Positions 28,601-37,955 of a stretch of 55,933 bases of DNA are shown one piece after another. The notes under the pieces are model-generated. The model saw only the letters and a list, made by a program, of their open reading frames with translations, had not been told where the DNA came from and searched no databases. The stretch's first letter is position 1. Each line of letters begins with the position of its first letter. The translations under genes and the position numbers were made by a program. The DNA is from a virus, in the IMG/VR virus record IMGVR_UViG_3300044641_003944, positions 1 to 55,933 of that record. One strand, 5' to 3'.

Positions 28601-31600
28601 AATTTGCAACAGTAAACGCATCTAATTTTAGAGATGGTAATGGTGCATTCAACGTAAACTTAGGTAGTGGTGGTTCTGAAGGTAGAGGTTTAGTTGCTGG
28701 ATATAGTGGTGGATGGTATGGTGGTATCGGGTATAACGTAAGACATACAGGTACATCTGGTACTTTAATAGCACCATTAACCGATACGGCAACATATCTT
28801 AATTTTAGTCAAGGATTTACTTTCTATAATGACCAAACAACTACTGCTGGTAGAACTATTGGTTGGACTCAAATCGGTAGATTAGATAGTGCAGGTACAT
28901 TTACAATTCCTGGTAACTTAGTTGCGGCACAGGTAAATACTGGACAAGGTTTAACTGAAGTTCATTTAATGAACCAAAATGTTAGAACAACTGATAGTGT
29001 AACATTTGCTAATATAAGTGCTGCTAATACAACTGTTAATAATTTAATTTTACCACAAAATCCGGTAGGAACAACTTATGGAAATGGTGTATCAACAACA
29101 CCACCATATATGATTTCCCAAACCGTTGGTGATAATGATGGTTGGCGAATTTTTGGTGAAACATCTACAACAAATGCCGTAAGAATGGTATTTGAATTGA
29201 TTGATGATATTGAAACTGCATTTACTGACCAATGGGCGTTTAGAAATAAATTAACATACGGTGGTTATACTGCAAGAAATGAATTCCAAATATCAGGAGA
29301 TGGAGATGCATTAGCTCGTACATCGATGAGGGCTCCAATTTTTTATGATAGTGATAATACTGGATATTATGGTAATTTTGCAGCAACATCCGAATTAAAT
29401 GCCGCAAATCTATATGGAACTTGGGCTTGGAGAAATGGAGCACAACAAAACTTCTACACATCAGCTGGAAATTTAAGAGGATATATTCAGGCAACTGATA
29501 CCGATGATGCACACTTCATTATAGCTACATCCGGTGGTGAAGATATATCATTTAGAGATGGTGGACTGGCGGGATCTGTGAATATGGTAATTAGAGGAAA
29601 TGGTACGGTTCAGGCATACGATGATTTCAGAGCACCAATATTCTATGATTCGGCAGATACAACATATAGAATTGATGCAAATGGCACATCTGTTGTTGAT
29701 ATAATGGAATTTGGTGGTGATATATCAACTAACACTTCAAATGGTTCTAAAATGTTTGGTATGTTTATACCGGATGGTAAATATCAAACTCGTAATTGGC
29801 ATGCTGGTGATGGTGGATATGTTTGGGGTGGAATGCAATATAGAACAGGATTATCGGATTCTCCAATTGGTTCATACGCACATAGCGGAAACTTTGCCGC
29901 TTGGGCAGGATGGAGACAAAACGGATGGGTGCCAATTGATAGAACAAAAACATATAAAGTTTCTGCTTGGATAAGAACAACATCTGGTAATCCATATTGC
30001 TATCTTTCATTTACGCAAGCTGGATTTGATTATTCTCAACCTGATAATGGTGGTTGGGGACAACCTTATTATTGGAGTGGTGTGGCACCATCTTCTTGGA
30101 CAGAATACACAATGACTATTGGACCTGCTGGGTCTGGAGCTCAATATACTTGGTATTCATACGCAAGATTCATGCAGTTAGGCTTCCTACATAACTATTT
30201 GTATAGTGGATATAGTGGAAATGCGGAATTTGTAGGATTTAAAATTGAAGAAGTTGATAATACATTAGCTAATAATACTGTTGTATTAGGACCTATTTAC
30301 GCAACTCAATTTATTGATAATAATGATGGTAGTTTCTTAGTTGACCCTAATGGTACTTCTAGACTTAGTGTTTTAACACTAACATCTACATTCAATTTAC
30401 CAAACAACGCATTAGTATCAGTAAATAATGAGCCGGATACTTGGGGTGCTAGATTTAGAACAACAACATCTACATCAAACTTAGGTTCGGCACTTAAAAA
30501 TATTATTTGGACAGGTGGGGGTAGTTCCGAAGGTTTTGCAGTTTCTGGAGTAGGAACTGGTGGATATGCATTAGAAGTAAGAAATGATGGTATAGCTTGG
30601 GCTAGGAGTTCATTTAGAGCACCTGAAATTTACGCTGACCGTTTTTATGATGATGATGGAACATTTGCATTTAGATTTGCACCAAATACTGGTGTATCTA
30701 GAGCGATAAACTTGGCAAGTAGTACATCAGACCCATCAAGTGTTGGTTCAGCATCTGGTATCACATCTGGACAAAGAAGTGATGGACAACCATACTATAT
30801 GCTTTATGTACCATCTGCTTATAACAATGGATATAGTACACATACTCGTTTAAGATTAAATTGGCATACTGGTGTTGAAATAGGAGCTGACCCATCGTAT
30901 GGTGGTACTAGATTCTTTAACGGAAACTTACCAATTTACGGAAGTGAAATAATGTCAATCGGTGCTGGTGATTCTAATATAAGAATTACAAACACTTTAT
31001 TTGTTCCGTATATTGCAGATAGAGACAATACGGCATTCTATCTAAACCCTGCTGATACGGGAAATTCTATTAATATAGCAGGTTCATTACGAGCAGCTAA
31101 TTATAATAAACCGGCTATTATGTCTGTGTCAAGCGGAACATCTTCAGCTGGGGCATCATTTGGAATTCAACAAGAAACGGCTGAAGGTTGGACAGGTATA
31201 TTTGTAGATTATGAACCATATACTGGATGGGGATTCTACCATGATAATCCAAACAACCTATTTTCGTTTACTTCTGAAGGTTCAACTGGGCAAATTCGTT
31301 CATTTACTGTACCATCGAGAGTAAGTGGTAATAGAACGGCTTATGAGAAACTTAGAATTGACCAAAATAATGGTGATATAATTGTTGGTAGAGATGGTTA
31401 TGCACAATCATCATTTAGAGCACCAATATTCTATGATAGTAACAACACAACATATTATATAGACCCTAATAGTAACTCTGTTATAAGAGGTAGATTGGAT
31501 GTTCAGGCTGGACATGGTAATACAAATATAAGATTAACTGCAATAGGTGGGGAGATGGGTTCTGGTGTACAATCTACTATGCAGTGGTGGGTATCTGAAC

Positions 31601-33948
31601 CGGGTGTAACTTGGAACGATGGTGGTTTTGGATATAACGTACAAAACGATGGTGGTTCTCCTTCTGGATTTGGTAGATTGAATACGGGATTAGGACAGGC
31701 TTACATGAGATTCAGTACAGCTGGGCATTTATATTTTTATAACACAAATACTTCTGGTACTAGATATTCTACTATGGATATGTATGCTAGTAATTACATA
31801 TATGTTCATAACTATTTAGAAGCAGGTAGTTCATTAAGAGCACCAATATTCTACGATAGTAATAATACTGGATTTTATACTGACCAAGCATCTACATCTC
31901 GATACAATGAGATAAGAGCTAACAAAATGCGTGCTGATACCAATGGTGCTATGAGTGATGACCAGGGTTGGTGGACGCATGACCCGTATGGATATGGGTG
32001 GGGTAAACCACATGGTTCATTCCGTACATTGGAGGTATCTACATCTGGTAATTTCAGTACTGAACCAATGTTGTTCCGTATGCACCAGTGGGGTTCTGGA
32101 GCAGCAGAATTCTGGAAACCACAAGGTCTTACTCTTTTCTTGAGAGAAACTCCAATTGGTGGTAATATTAAGCACAGTAACTGGTTTACTCGTTTTTATG
32201 TACAAAGATACATTGAAACGGATGAATCAATGAGAGCGCCAATTTTCTACGATAGTGATAATACTGGATATTATGTAGACCCTACCGGCGAAACAAACTG
32301 GCAAGGATTAACTTTATATGCAAAAAATAGAATTGGTTTAGCCGCTAAGGAGCAGTATAGAAGAAGTGATTACACTGGTGATACTAACCACTGGACTGGT
32401 GCTAGAGGATGGGGTACTACTTCATTCAATGACCAAATGAACTGGGGTTCTGGTTGGGGTGATTCTTGGGGTAGTATTGGACAATCTCCTGGCGATACTT
32501 CTCATTATTTAACGGCACAAGTATATCACTATTCTTATTCTGGAGTTGGATATGGGTGGCAATTAACTGGTGGTGTTACTGATTCATTGTGGTGGAGACA
32601 TAGCTGGCCATCTAATAGCGGTTGGTTCAAAATCGCAATGTATGATAATAATGCATCAGCGGGTGGTGCGTTATGGGCAGGTATATTTTATGATTCAAAT
32701 GATAGTGGATATTATTTAGACCCAAATACTACATCAAATGCTGCATTAAGAATTAGAGGTGGTACATTACATGGACCTAACCCAAGTTGGGGAAAATATT
32801 TAGCAGTTGGTACAAACGGACATTGGACCGGTGGTTATGCTAGTGTTGCTGTAACCAATGGTAACCTTCACTTAGATTCTGAAGGTGGGTATGGTATGTA
32901 CCTACAATGGTATGTTGGTGGTAGCACCTATGTAAATGGTGATATACGTGCAAACATATTCTATGATTTGCAAAACACCTCATATTATTGTGACCCTACT
33001 GGATATTCTCAATTTAGTAGTGGTGAGTTTAACAACTATATGAGAGCAGCTCGTATAGACTTCATTGGTACGGGTGGTAACTCTGGACAAGGTACAAATG
33101 CATACTCTATCTTCCAAGAAGGTGGTGGATGGGGTTATCCTTATCCGGATTTAAGAATTGCATACCATACTGGTATCAAATTAGGAGCAAACGGACCTTC
33201 TTATGAAGGAACAAGAGTTTACACCGATTATGATATGAGTGATTTAGCAATCCAATTGTGTGGACCATCAAACTATTCATTTAAGTATAAATGGATGTGG
33301 ACAAATGATACTGGATATTATTCTAGTGTAAATGGGGCACACTGGTATCCAAATAACATCACCTATGGTGCTTGGAGAATGGATGGTAATCGAAATGGTT
33401 GGTATGGACACGTAATTGATTCGGCGTATTTACCTCACTATATGTGGGAGAGTGGTAATGGTGGAATATATTTACAAAATGCCGGAAGATGGGTATTATA
33501 TCATTCATTGGGAAATAACTGTACCGGATTGGGTACATCAGCAACATCTGGCGCATACGGTATATATGTAGATAAAGGTGTTTACACTACTGGAAACGTT
33601 GTAGCTTACTCCGATAGACGTGCAAAAGAAAATATTGTAACTATTGATGATGCATTAAGTAAATTAATGCAATTAAGAGGTGTTTATTACAATAGAATAA
33701 AAGATGAAGATAAAGTAAGACAATTGGGTGTAATTGCACAAGAAGTTAATGAGATAGTTCCTGAAGTAGTAACTTATGCAGAAGATGTTGATGAATACGG
33801 AGTTGCTTATGGTAATTTAGCTGGATTATTTATAGAATCTATAAAAGACCAACAAGCAATTATTGATAAACAATCTGAAGAAATAAATTTATTAAAAGAT
33901 GAATTACAAAAAATTAAAGATTTAATATTTAATACTAATAAAGGATAA
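25636..33948 (+). CDS. Giant tail fibre with C-terminal S74 intramolecular chaperone (2770 aa)
   Basis: Residues 1-230 are fibre units shared with the 3759-residue fibre (GDGAGLFNI; FISSSVIFSSGSNKFGD). Residues about 232-789 are Gly-Thr-Ser triplets. A conserved fibre segment follows (ISGNLTVSGTTTTINTET, then LLADNIITLNS and YWDETNDRWYADN). About ten units of the form RAPIFYDS.NTGYY.DP.GTS run from about residue 1230 to 2440, alternating with long Trp/Tyr/Gly-rich insertions. The C-terminus from about residue 2655 is a peptidase-S74 chaperone domain: SDRRAKENI with candidate nucleophile Ser2659, VIAQEV, YGNLAGLFIESIKDQQ, and a final coiled coil. S74 domains drive trimer folding and then cut themselves off, so mature fibre should end near residue 2658. 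The gene begins 13 nt after the preceding stop. Confidence 0.85.
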   Translation: MEYLGKSPNGLNQLSSSLVGLFVSGSNIAQFSSASVNVVGSVTASGIQAYEIDSFGNLPLEIKSNTQITGSLAVSSSITASLFRGDGAGLFNISATSIGDIDKIKSGSATAIISPNKGLVVNVPTSIDGVLAVNGNSNITGSVVISQNLNVAGKITTTELHTTFISSSVIFSSGSNKFGDNVIDRQEITGSLNVSGSIFVGGNTIPTDNTTNEVLVLNTTTGRISRRFAAATSGTSGTSGTSGTSGTSGTSGTSGTSGTSGTSGTSGTSGTSGTSGTSGTSGTSGTSGTSGTSGTSGTSGTSGTSGSSGTRGTSGTSGTSGTSGTSGTSGTSGTSGSSGTSGASGSSGSSGTSGTSGTSGTSGTSGISGSSGTSGSSGTSGSSGSSGTSGSSGTSGSSGTSGISGTSGTSGISGTSGTSGTSGISGSAGTSGTSGISGTSGTSGTSGTSGTSGTSGLTGAGGGTGSSGSSGSSGTSGTSGTSGTSGTSGTSGIGGASGTSGTSGTSGTSGTSGINGSSGTSGTRGTSGTSGASGTGGTSGTSGTSGTSGTSGTSGTSGTSGTSGSRGTSGTSGASGSAGSSGTSGTSGTSGTSGISGSSGTSGTSGTSGTSGTSGSRGTSGTSGTSGVSGSAGTSGTSGTSGTSGTSGTSGTSGTSGTSGTSGTSGTSGTSGTSGVSGSSGTSGTSGTSGTSGTSGTSGTSGTSGTSGVSGSSGTSGTSGTSGTSGTSGTSGTRGTSGTSGTSGTSGTSGTSGTSGTSGSSGTRGTSGTSGTSGTSGTSGTSGSSGSSGLLSLTGTTDNGVITLNGTAPNATVEANLKFDGSTLTVTGDATISGNLTVSGTTTTINTETILLADNIITLNSNFTSGAPTENAGIEVRRGSSATVQFYWDETNDRWYADNTLQVVGNVILSGTIDTGQGATEVHLMNQNLRTTDNVTHATITATNGVSVTGGNLSVSAGNITISGTIDTGQGATEVHLMNQNVRTSDNVQFATVNASNFRDGNGAFNVNLGSGGSEGRGLVAGYSGGWYGGIGYNVRHTGTSGTLIAPLTDTATYLNFSQGFTFYNDQTTTAGRTIGWTQIGRLDSAGTFTIPGNLVAAQVNTGQGLTEVHLMNQNVRTTDSVTFANISAANTTVNNLILPQNPVGTTYGNGVSTTPPYMISQTVGDNDGWRIFGETSTTNAVRMVFELIDDIETAFTDQWAFRNKLTYGGYTARNEFQISGDGDALARTSMRAPIFYDSDNTGYYGNFAATSELNAANLYGTWAWRNGAQQNFYTSAGNLRGYIQATDTDDAHFIIATSGGEDISFRDGGLAGSVNMVIRGNGTVQAYDDFRAPIFYDSADTTYRIDANGTSVVDIMEFGGDISTNTSNGSKMFGMFIPDGKYQTRNWHAGDGGYVWGGMQYRTGLSDSPIGSYAHSGNFAAWAGWRQNGWVPIDRTKTYKVSAWIRTTSGNPYCYLSFTQAGFDYSQPDNGGWGQPYYWSGVAPSSWTEYTMTIGPAGSGAQYTWYSYARFMQLGFLHNYLYSGYSGNAEFVGFKIEEVDNTLANNTVVLGPIYATQFIDNNDGSFLVDPNGTSRLSVLTLTSTFNLPNNALVSVNNEPDTWGARFRTTTSTSNLGSALKNIIWTGGGSSEGFAVSGVGTGGYALEVRNDGIAWARSSFRAPEIYADRFYDDDGTFAFRFAPNTGVSRAINLASSTSDPSSVGSASGITSGQRSDGQPYYMLYVPSAYNNGYSTHTRLRLNWHTGVEIGADPSYGGTRFFNGNLPIYGSEIMSIGAGDSNIRITNTLFVPYIADRDNTAFYLNPADTGNSINIAGSLRAANYNKPAIMSVSSGTSSAGASFGIQQETAEGWTGIFVDYEPYTGWGFYHDNPNNLFSFTSEGSTGQIRSFTVPSRVSGNRTAYEKLRIDQNNGDIIVGRDGYAQSSFRAPIFYDSNNTTYYIDPNSNSVIRGRLDVQAGHGNTNIRLTAIGGEMGSGVQSTMQWWVSEPGVTWNDGGFGYNVQNDGGSPSGFGRLNTGLGQAYMRFSTAGHLYFYNTNTSGTRYSTMDMYASNYIYVHNYLEAGSSLRAPIFYDSNNTGFYTDQASTSRYNEIRANKMRADTNGAMSDDQGWWTHDPYGYGWGKPHGSFRTLEVSTSGNFSTEPMLFRMHQWGSGAAEFWKPQGLTLFLRETPIGGNIKHSNWFTRFYVQRYIETDESMRAPIFYDSDNTGYYVDPTGETNWQGLTLYAKNRIGLAAKEQYRRSDYTGDTNHWTGARGWGTTSFNDQMNWGSGWGDSWGSIGQSPGDTSHYLTAQVYHYSYSGVGYGWQLTGGVTDSLWWRHSWPSNSGWFKIAMYDNNASAGGALWAGIFYDSNDSGYYLDPNTTSNAALRIRGGTLHGPNPSWGKYLAVGTNGHWTGGYASVAVTNGNLHLDSEGGYGMYLQWYVGGSTYVNGDIRANIFYDLQNTSYYCDPTGYSQFSSGEFNNYMRAARIDFIGTGGNSGQGTNAYSIFQEGGGWGYPYPDLRIAYHTGIKLGANGPSYEGTRVYTDYDMSDLAIQLCGPSNYSFKYKWMWTNDTGYYSSVNGAHWYPNNITYGAWRMDGNRNGWYGHVIDSAYLPHYMWESGNGGIYLQNAGRWVLYHSLGNNCTGLGTSATSGAYGIYVDKGVYTTGNVVAYSDRRAKENIVTIDDALSKLMQLRGVYYNRIKDEDKVRQLGVIAQEVNEIVPEVVTYAEDVDEYGVAYGNLAGLFIESIKDQQAIIDKQSEEINLLKDELQKIKDLIFNTNKG
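26329..28002 (+). repeat. Second Gly-Thr-Ser tract, with an 18-nt DNA period
   Basis: About 558 codons of Gly-X-Y triplets, mostly GTS, with scattered Arg, Ala, Ile and Val substitutions. At the DNA level long stretches alternate ACT TCT GGN with ACA TCN GGA, giving an 18-nt period for a 9-nt coding unit. Confidence 0.9.
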
Positions 33949-33951
33949 ATT

Positions 33952-34383
33952 ATGGCACTCTTAAGAGATTACGAACTACCAGGAACTGGATTAATTGCAC
34001 CAAATGCATATCATGTTGTAACAAATGTAAAGGTTGAAAAACGAATGGCGGATTTCAAACCACCAGTAGATAATTCAAGACCAGACGGCCTTACTGTAAT
34101 GAACAGAACTTTAGAAACAGCAGTTCATTGGAAATCTGGATATATTGCTGAAATAGCAGTAACGATTTGGAAAGATAAAGAGGCAAGAGATACTGACGCA
34201 AATCCAATTGGATTTATAGGAAAAAATCCATCTGATAATAAATATGGCGTAAGTATTGGTACTGATGGTATGGACCATAAATGTGTATTTATTTTAGATG
34301 TGCCATCGGAATTAGACCATGTAGCACAAGCATATAGACATCTACTAACTACTGATTATTACAGTGGTTCTTTGGAAGTTTAA
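33952..34383 (+). CDS. Hypothetical structural protein (143 aa)
   Basis: I do not recognise this family. The ATG lies 3 nt after the fibre stop with an AAAGGA element about 7 nt upstream, one of the few Shine-Dalgarno-like starts in the window. The sequence is soluble, mixed alpha/beta, with a central FIGKNPSDNKYGVSIGTDG stretch and no signal peptide, membrane segment or catalytic motif. Its position between fibre and sheath genes suggests a neck, tail or connector component. Confidence 0.6.
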   Translation: MALLRDYELPGTGLIAPNAYHVVTNVKVEKRMADFKPPVDNSRPDGLTVMNRTLETAVHWKSGYIAEIAVTIWKDKEARDTDANPIGFIGKNPSDNKYGVSIGTDGMDHKCVFILDVPSELDHVAQAYRHLLTTDYYSGSLEV

Positions 34384-34398
34384 AAAATAAATTACATA

Positions 34399-34406
34399 TA
34401 TTTATA
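34399..34406 (+). promoter_or_regulatory. ATATTTATA candidate phage promoter
   Basis: TATTTATA in the 43-nt gap, ending 20 nt before the ATG at 34427. Confidence 0.45.
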
Positions 34407-34426
34407 GAATATAAAACAAAATTATT

Positions 34427-34828
34427 ATGGCATTAACATACGAATGGAAATTAACGGGTTTAAAAAAACAAAATGGTGAAAACTTAAATGATGTAGTTGT
34501 TGGTACAAATTGGAAGCTGACTGGCACAGACGAAGATGGATACCAAGGAACATTTAATGGAGCAACACCATTTAGTATAAGTTCAGTAAATCCAACAAAT
34601 TTTACAGAATATAATTCATTGACAGAAGAACAAGTATTAGGTTGGGTAATGAATCATGTAAGTGGTTCATCTAACACAAATTACATGTCTCATATCAATG
34701 AAGTGATTTTAAGAGATATAAATTCTAAAAAATGGACTAGAATGGAAGTGATGGAAACCGATTTACCTTGGTCACCAACATCAGGAAGTTCAGTAACTCC
34801 AGAAATAAGTGGTTCGGCTCCTGTATAG
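34427..34828 (+). CDS. Small conserved T4-like phage protein (133 aa)
   Basis: The N-terminus (TYEWKLTGLK, then VVVGTNWKLTGTDEDG) and the LTEEQVLGWVMNHV helix resemble a small family I recall next to structural genes of T4-like cyanophages; its function is unknown. It is a compact soluble protein with no membrane segment. A phage-type promoter motif precedes it and a terminator follows directly, so it may be a one-gene transcript just before the sheath gene. Confidence 0.6.
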   Translation: MALTYEWKLTGLKKQNGENLNDVVVGTNWKLTGTDEDGYQGTFNGATPFSISSVNPTNFTEYNSLTEEQVLGWVMNHVSGSSNTNYMSHINEVILRDINSKKWTRMEVMETDLPWSPTSGSSVTPEISGSAPV

Positions 34829-34854
34829 TAGAATAGTTAAATTTTAAACTTTAT

Positions 34855-34892
34855 AAATATCCAAAGCATTATATTATGTTTTGGATATTTTT
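34855..34892 (+). terminator. Rho-independent terminator before the sheath gene
   Basis: An 11-bp stem (34855-34865 with 34880-34890, core ATATCCAAA/TTTGGATAT) encloses a 14-nt loop and runs into TTTT. It insulates the sheath promoter that follows at 34897. Confidence 0.65.
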
Positions 34893-34896
34893 GTTA

Positions 34897-34904
34897 TATT
34901 TATA
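34897..34904 (+). promoter_or_regulatory. ATATTTATA candidate promoter for the sheath gene
   Basis: TATTTATA just after the terminator, ending 54 nt before the sheath ATG. The longest leader of the set; an A-rich leader follows. A TATAAATA element on the same strand at 34852-34859 overlaps the terminator stem and is a weaker alternative. Confidence 0.5.
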
Positions 34905-34958
34905 TGTGTATTTCATAACTAGCAAATACAAACTTAAAATACAAATTGTAGAAATAAA

Positions 34959-37286
34959 ATGGCAGAAAGAATCGTATCACCTGGCGTATTCACAAGAGAA
35001 AATGACCTTTCCTTCTTAGCGCAAGGAATTGGTGAAATTGGAGCAGCATTTATAGGACCTTTTAAGCAAGGACCTGCATTTGTTCCAACTATTGTTAGAA
35101 CGCAATCAGAGTTTGAAGAAATCTTCGGAACTCCTGATGGAACTTATTATACTGAACACGCAGTACAAAACTATTTAAGAGAAGCTGGAACTGCTACCAT
35201 CGTAAGAGTTGGTGGTATTGGTGGTTACACCCAAGTTGCACCTTTAGGTATTTTTGCTTCTGGTTCATCTAACCAAAGTTTAGGTACTAAACTAATTGGA
35301 GTATTATATTCAACGCAAGTTGGAGATGAAGGTGTTGGATTTGCATCATCAACAATAGTTAGTAACGATGCAACCGATGGTTCATTTGTAATTAATACAT
35401 TGGCTGCAGGTGTAAACGTATCTGCATCTATTTTACCAACCGCTACTAACGATTTAGCAGATGTGTTTGGTGAATCTCCATTTGGTTCAAAGGCTGGTTA
35501 TGCATACACTTACTTTGAAAATATTGCAGCTTTATATACTGGTTCTTTGGGAAACAATATTGTAGTATCTACTAATTCATTACCATCTCAAGTATATGGT
35601 GATATTAAAACTGCAAGAACTCCGTATGTTAAATCTCAATTAATTAGTGGTGAAAGATATGACCTTTTCCGTTTTGTAACTTTAGGACATGGTACATTAT
35701 ATAATACTAAATTTAAAATTGGTATCTCTAATGTAAAAGCAGCTGGTGAAGATGGTTCAACTGATTACGCAACATTTACTGTAACAGTTCGTTCATTTGT
35801 TGATACCGATAAGAGAAAGAGTGTTGTTGAAACATTTAACAATGTAAACTTAGACCCTGCTTCTCCAAACTATATTGCTAAAAGAATTGGTGATAGATGG
35901 AATGAAATTGCATCTGATGGAAAAATAACTGAAAATGGTGATTATACAAACAGATCAAAATTTGTAAGAGTTGAAATGGCACAAAATAGTGTTGGAAATC
36001 CAATTTCAGCAGCACCATTTGGACATGGAGCATATATAAACCCAATTACAGCAGATAATGATTCGGAGGCACAACAAATACCAGCGGTAGTTTATCAAAC
36101 TGGTTCTCTAGTTAATACATCATCATCTCCAATATATTTTAGTGGATTTGATTTTGAAACAATTGGAGTGGCCGATGATAATAAACAATATTTAAAACCA
36201 ATTCCTGAAAGTGCACAAATTGGAGCAAACCAAATATTTGCGTTTGATTCTAATGGTGGATTGAGCTTAGGAGCTCTTACAGGTTCTGCATCTACTGATA
36301 TGGTTAAGAGACAATTCGTTCTTGGATTCCAAGAAGGTTTTGATGGATTGAACCCAACGGTAAAGGCTAATTTAGGTTTAGATATAGAAGCGGCAAACAC
36401 ACAAGGTTTCAACTGCGCAAATGCAGGAACAACAGGTACACAGGCATACACTAAAGCAATTAACGCTATATCAAACGCAGATGAATATGATATTAACTTA
36501 GTTGTAACTCCTGGTATCATCCGTTCTTTACACCCAACTATTACTAATAGAGTAATTGATATGGTTGAAGATAGACAAGATTGTTTCTATATTGCTGATT
36601 TTGTAGAAGCAGATGCATCTATAACTGAAGTAACTGAAAAAGCAAATGAAGTAGATTCTAACTATGTGGCAACATACTACCCTTGGATTAAGACGGTAGA
36701 TGCTAATACAAACAAATTAATATCAGTTCCACCATCAGTATTGATGCCGGCTGTATTCGCTGCAAACGATAGATTGGCAGCTGAATGGTTCGCACCTGCT
36801 GGTTTAAATAGAGGTGGTATCATCGGAGCAGTTAGTGTATTGAATAGATTAACACACTCTGAAAGAGATACTCTTTATGAGAACAAAGTGAACCCAATCG
36901 CAGCATTCCCTGGACAAGGTATTGTAGCATTTGGACAGAAGACATTGCAAGATAAGGCTTCAGCATTAGATAGAATCAACGTAAGAAGATTACTTATCAC
37001 TGTTAAGAAGTTCATCGCTTCAACATCTCGTTTCTTAGTATTCGAACAAAATACTTCTACAACTAGAGGAAGATTCTTAAACACTGTAAACCCTTACTTA
37101 GAAGCAATTCAACAAAGACAAGGTTTATACGCTTTCAGAGTTGTAATGGATGAGAGTAACAACACACCTGATGTAATTGATAGAAACATATTAGCAGGAC
37201 AAATTTTCTTACAACCGGCTAAGACCGCTGAATTCATCGTAATTGATTTCAACATCTTACCAACTGGAGCAAGTTTTAACGCTTAA
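34959..37286 (+). CDS. 18: Tail sheath protein (T4 gp18-like)
   Basis: The 775-residue protein opens with ERIVSPGVFTRENDLS and a VRTQSEFEEIFG segment, the standard N-terminus of contractile-tail sheath subunits. It ends with the conserved core (residues about 690-770) carrying the FLN.VNPYLE, GLYAFRVVMDE and ILAGQIFLQPAKTAEFIVI elements. The sheath polymerises around the tube and contracts to drive it through the cell envelope. T4 gp18 is 659 residues, so this version has extra sequence in the middle, the surface-exposed variable part in the family. It is followed after 54 nt by the tube gene, the usual order. Its own promoter and A-rich leader fit high late expression. Confidence 0.95.
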   Translation: MAERIVSPGVFTRENDLSFLAQGIGEIGAAFIGPFKQGPAFVPTIVRTQSEFEEIFGTPDGTYYTEHAVQNYLREAGTATIVRVGGIGGYTQVAPLGIFASGSSNQSLGTKLIGVLYSTQVGDEGVGFASSTIVSNDATDGSFVINTLAAGVNVSASILPTATNDLADVFGESPFGSKAGYAYTYFENIAALYTGSLGNNIVVSTNSLPSQVYGDIKTARTPYVKSQLISGERYDLFRFVTLGHGTLYNTKFKIGISNVKAAGEDGSTDYATFTVTVRSFVDTDKRKSVVETFNNVNLDPASPNYIAKRIGDRWNEIASDGKITENGDYTNRSKFVRVEMAQNSVGNPISAAPFGHGAYINPITADNDSEAQQIPAVVYQTGSLVNTSSSPIYFSGFDFETIGVADDNKQYLKPIPESAQIGANQIFAFDSNGGLSLGALTGSASTDMVKRQFVLGFQEGFDGLNPTVKANLGLDIEAANTQGFNCANAGTTGTQAYTKAINAISNADEYDINLVVTPGIIRSLHPTITNRVIDMVEDRQDCFYIADFVEADASITEVTEKANEVDSNYVATYYPWIKTVDANTNKLISVPPSVLMPAVFAANDRLAAEWFAPAGLNRGGIIGAVSVLNRLTHSERDTLYENKVNPIAAFPGQGIVAFGQKTLQDKASALDRINVRRLLITVKKFIASTSRFLVFEQNTSTTRGRFLNTVNPYLEAIQQRQGLYAFRVVMDESNNTPDVIDRNILAGQIFLQPAKTAEFIVIDFNILPTGASFNA

Positions 37287-37307
37287 TACGAATTTAAGGT
37301 AACTTGA

Positions 37308-37315
37308 TATTTATT
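37308..37315 (+). promoter_or_regulatory. ATATTTAT candidate promoter for the tube gene
   Basis: TATTTATT (one mismatch to the motif), ending 25 nt before the tube ATG at 37341. Confidence 0.4.
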
Positions 37316-37340
37316 AATATAAAAATAAAAGGATAATAAA

Positions 37341-37835
37341 ATGGCAGAAATACTAGAGTTTGATAAGATGTTCTATACGAACTTCGAACCTAAGATGAAA
37401 AATAGATATGTGATGGAAATGACAGATGTAGGCATTCCAGCATATATGGTTAAGGCGGCAGCTAGACCTTCAATTAACTTTGAACCCGTTGTGTTAGACC
37501 ACATCAACATTAAAAGAAAGTTGCAAGGTAAGGGTGAGTGGCAAGATATTACCATTACATTATATGACCCGATTGTTCCATCTGGAGCACAAGCTGTAAT
37601 GGAGTGGATACGTTTAGGACACGAATCTATAACTGGTAGACGTGGATATGCAGATTTCTATAAAAAAGATATTGATTTCTATATGCTAGGTCCTGTTGGT
37701 GATAAAATCGAACAATGGAAACTAAAAGGTGCATTTATTGTATCTGCAAACTTTGGTGATGTTGCATTTGATTCAAATGAAGTAGCAACTATTGAATTAA
37801 CATTGGCTTACGATTACGCTATACTTGAATTCTAA
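37341..37835 (+). CDS. 19: Tail tube protein (T4 gp19-like)
   Basis: The 164-residue length equals that of T4 gp19 (163). The family pattern is visible: FEPKMKNRYVMEM near the N-terminus, a VKAAARPSI strand, ITLYDPI, a central RRGYADFYKKDI helix, and LTLAYDYA at the end. Stacked rings of this protein form the tail tube through which DNA passes. The gene follows the sheath directly and ends in a strong terminator, so the sheath and tube are probably one late unit with an internal promoter. An AAAGGA element lies about 11 nt before the start. Confidence 0.93.
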   Translation: MAEILEFDKMFYTNFEPKMKNRYVMEMTDVGIPAYMVKAAARPSINFEPVVLDHINIKRKLQGKGEWQDITITLYDPIVPSGAQAVMEWIRLGHESITGRRGYADFYKKDIDFYMLGPVGDKIEQWKLKGAFIVSANFGDVAFDSNEVATIELTLAYDYAILEF

Positions 37836-37865
37836 AAATATTCCTTACGGAAGCTACCGAAGGAC

Positions 37866-37895
37866 AACCCTCATCAGAAATGGTGGGGGTTTTTT
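37866..37895 (+). terminator. Rho-independent terminator after the tube gene
   Basis: A 10-bp stem AACCCTCATC (37866-37875) with GGTGGGGGTT (37882-37891, two G-U pairs), a 6-nt loop and a T run to 37895. Confidence 0.85.
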
Positions 37896-37919
37896 ATTTC
37901 CAATTTTTTAAAAACTATG

Positions 37920-37927
37920 TATTTATA
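37920..37927 (+). promoter_or_regulatory. TATTTATA candidate promoter for the baseplate operon
   Basis: TATTTATA after the tube terminator, ending 28 nt before the gp26-like ATG at 37956. Confidence 0.5.
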
Positions 37928-37955
37928 TATACAAACTTAAAAAAGATATAAAGTT

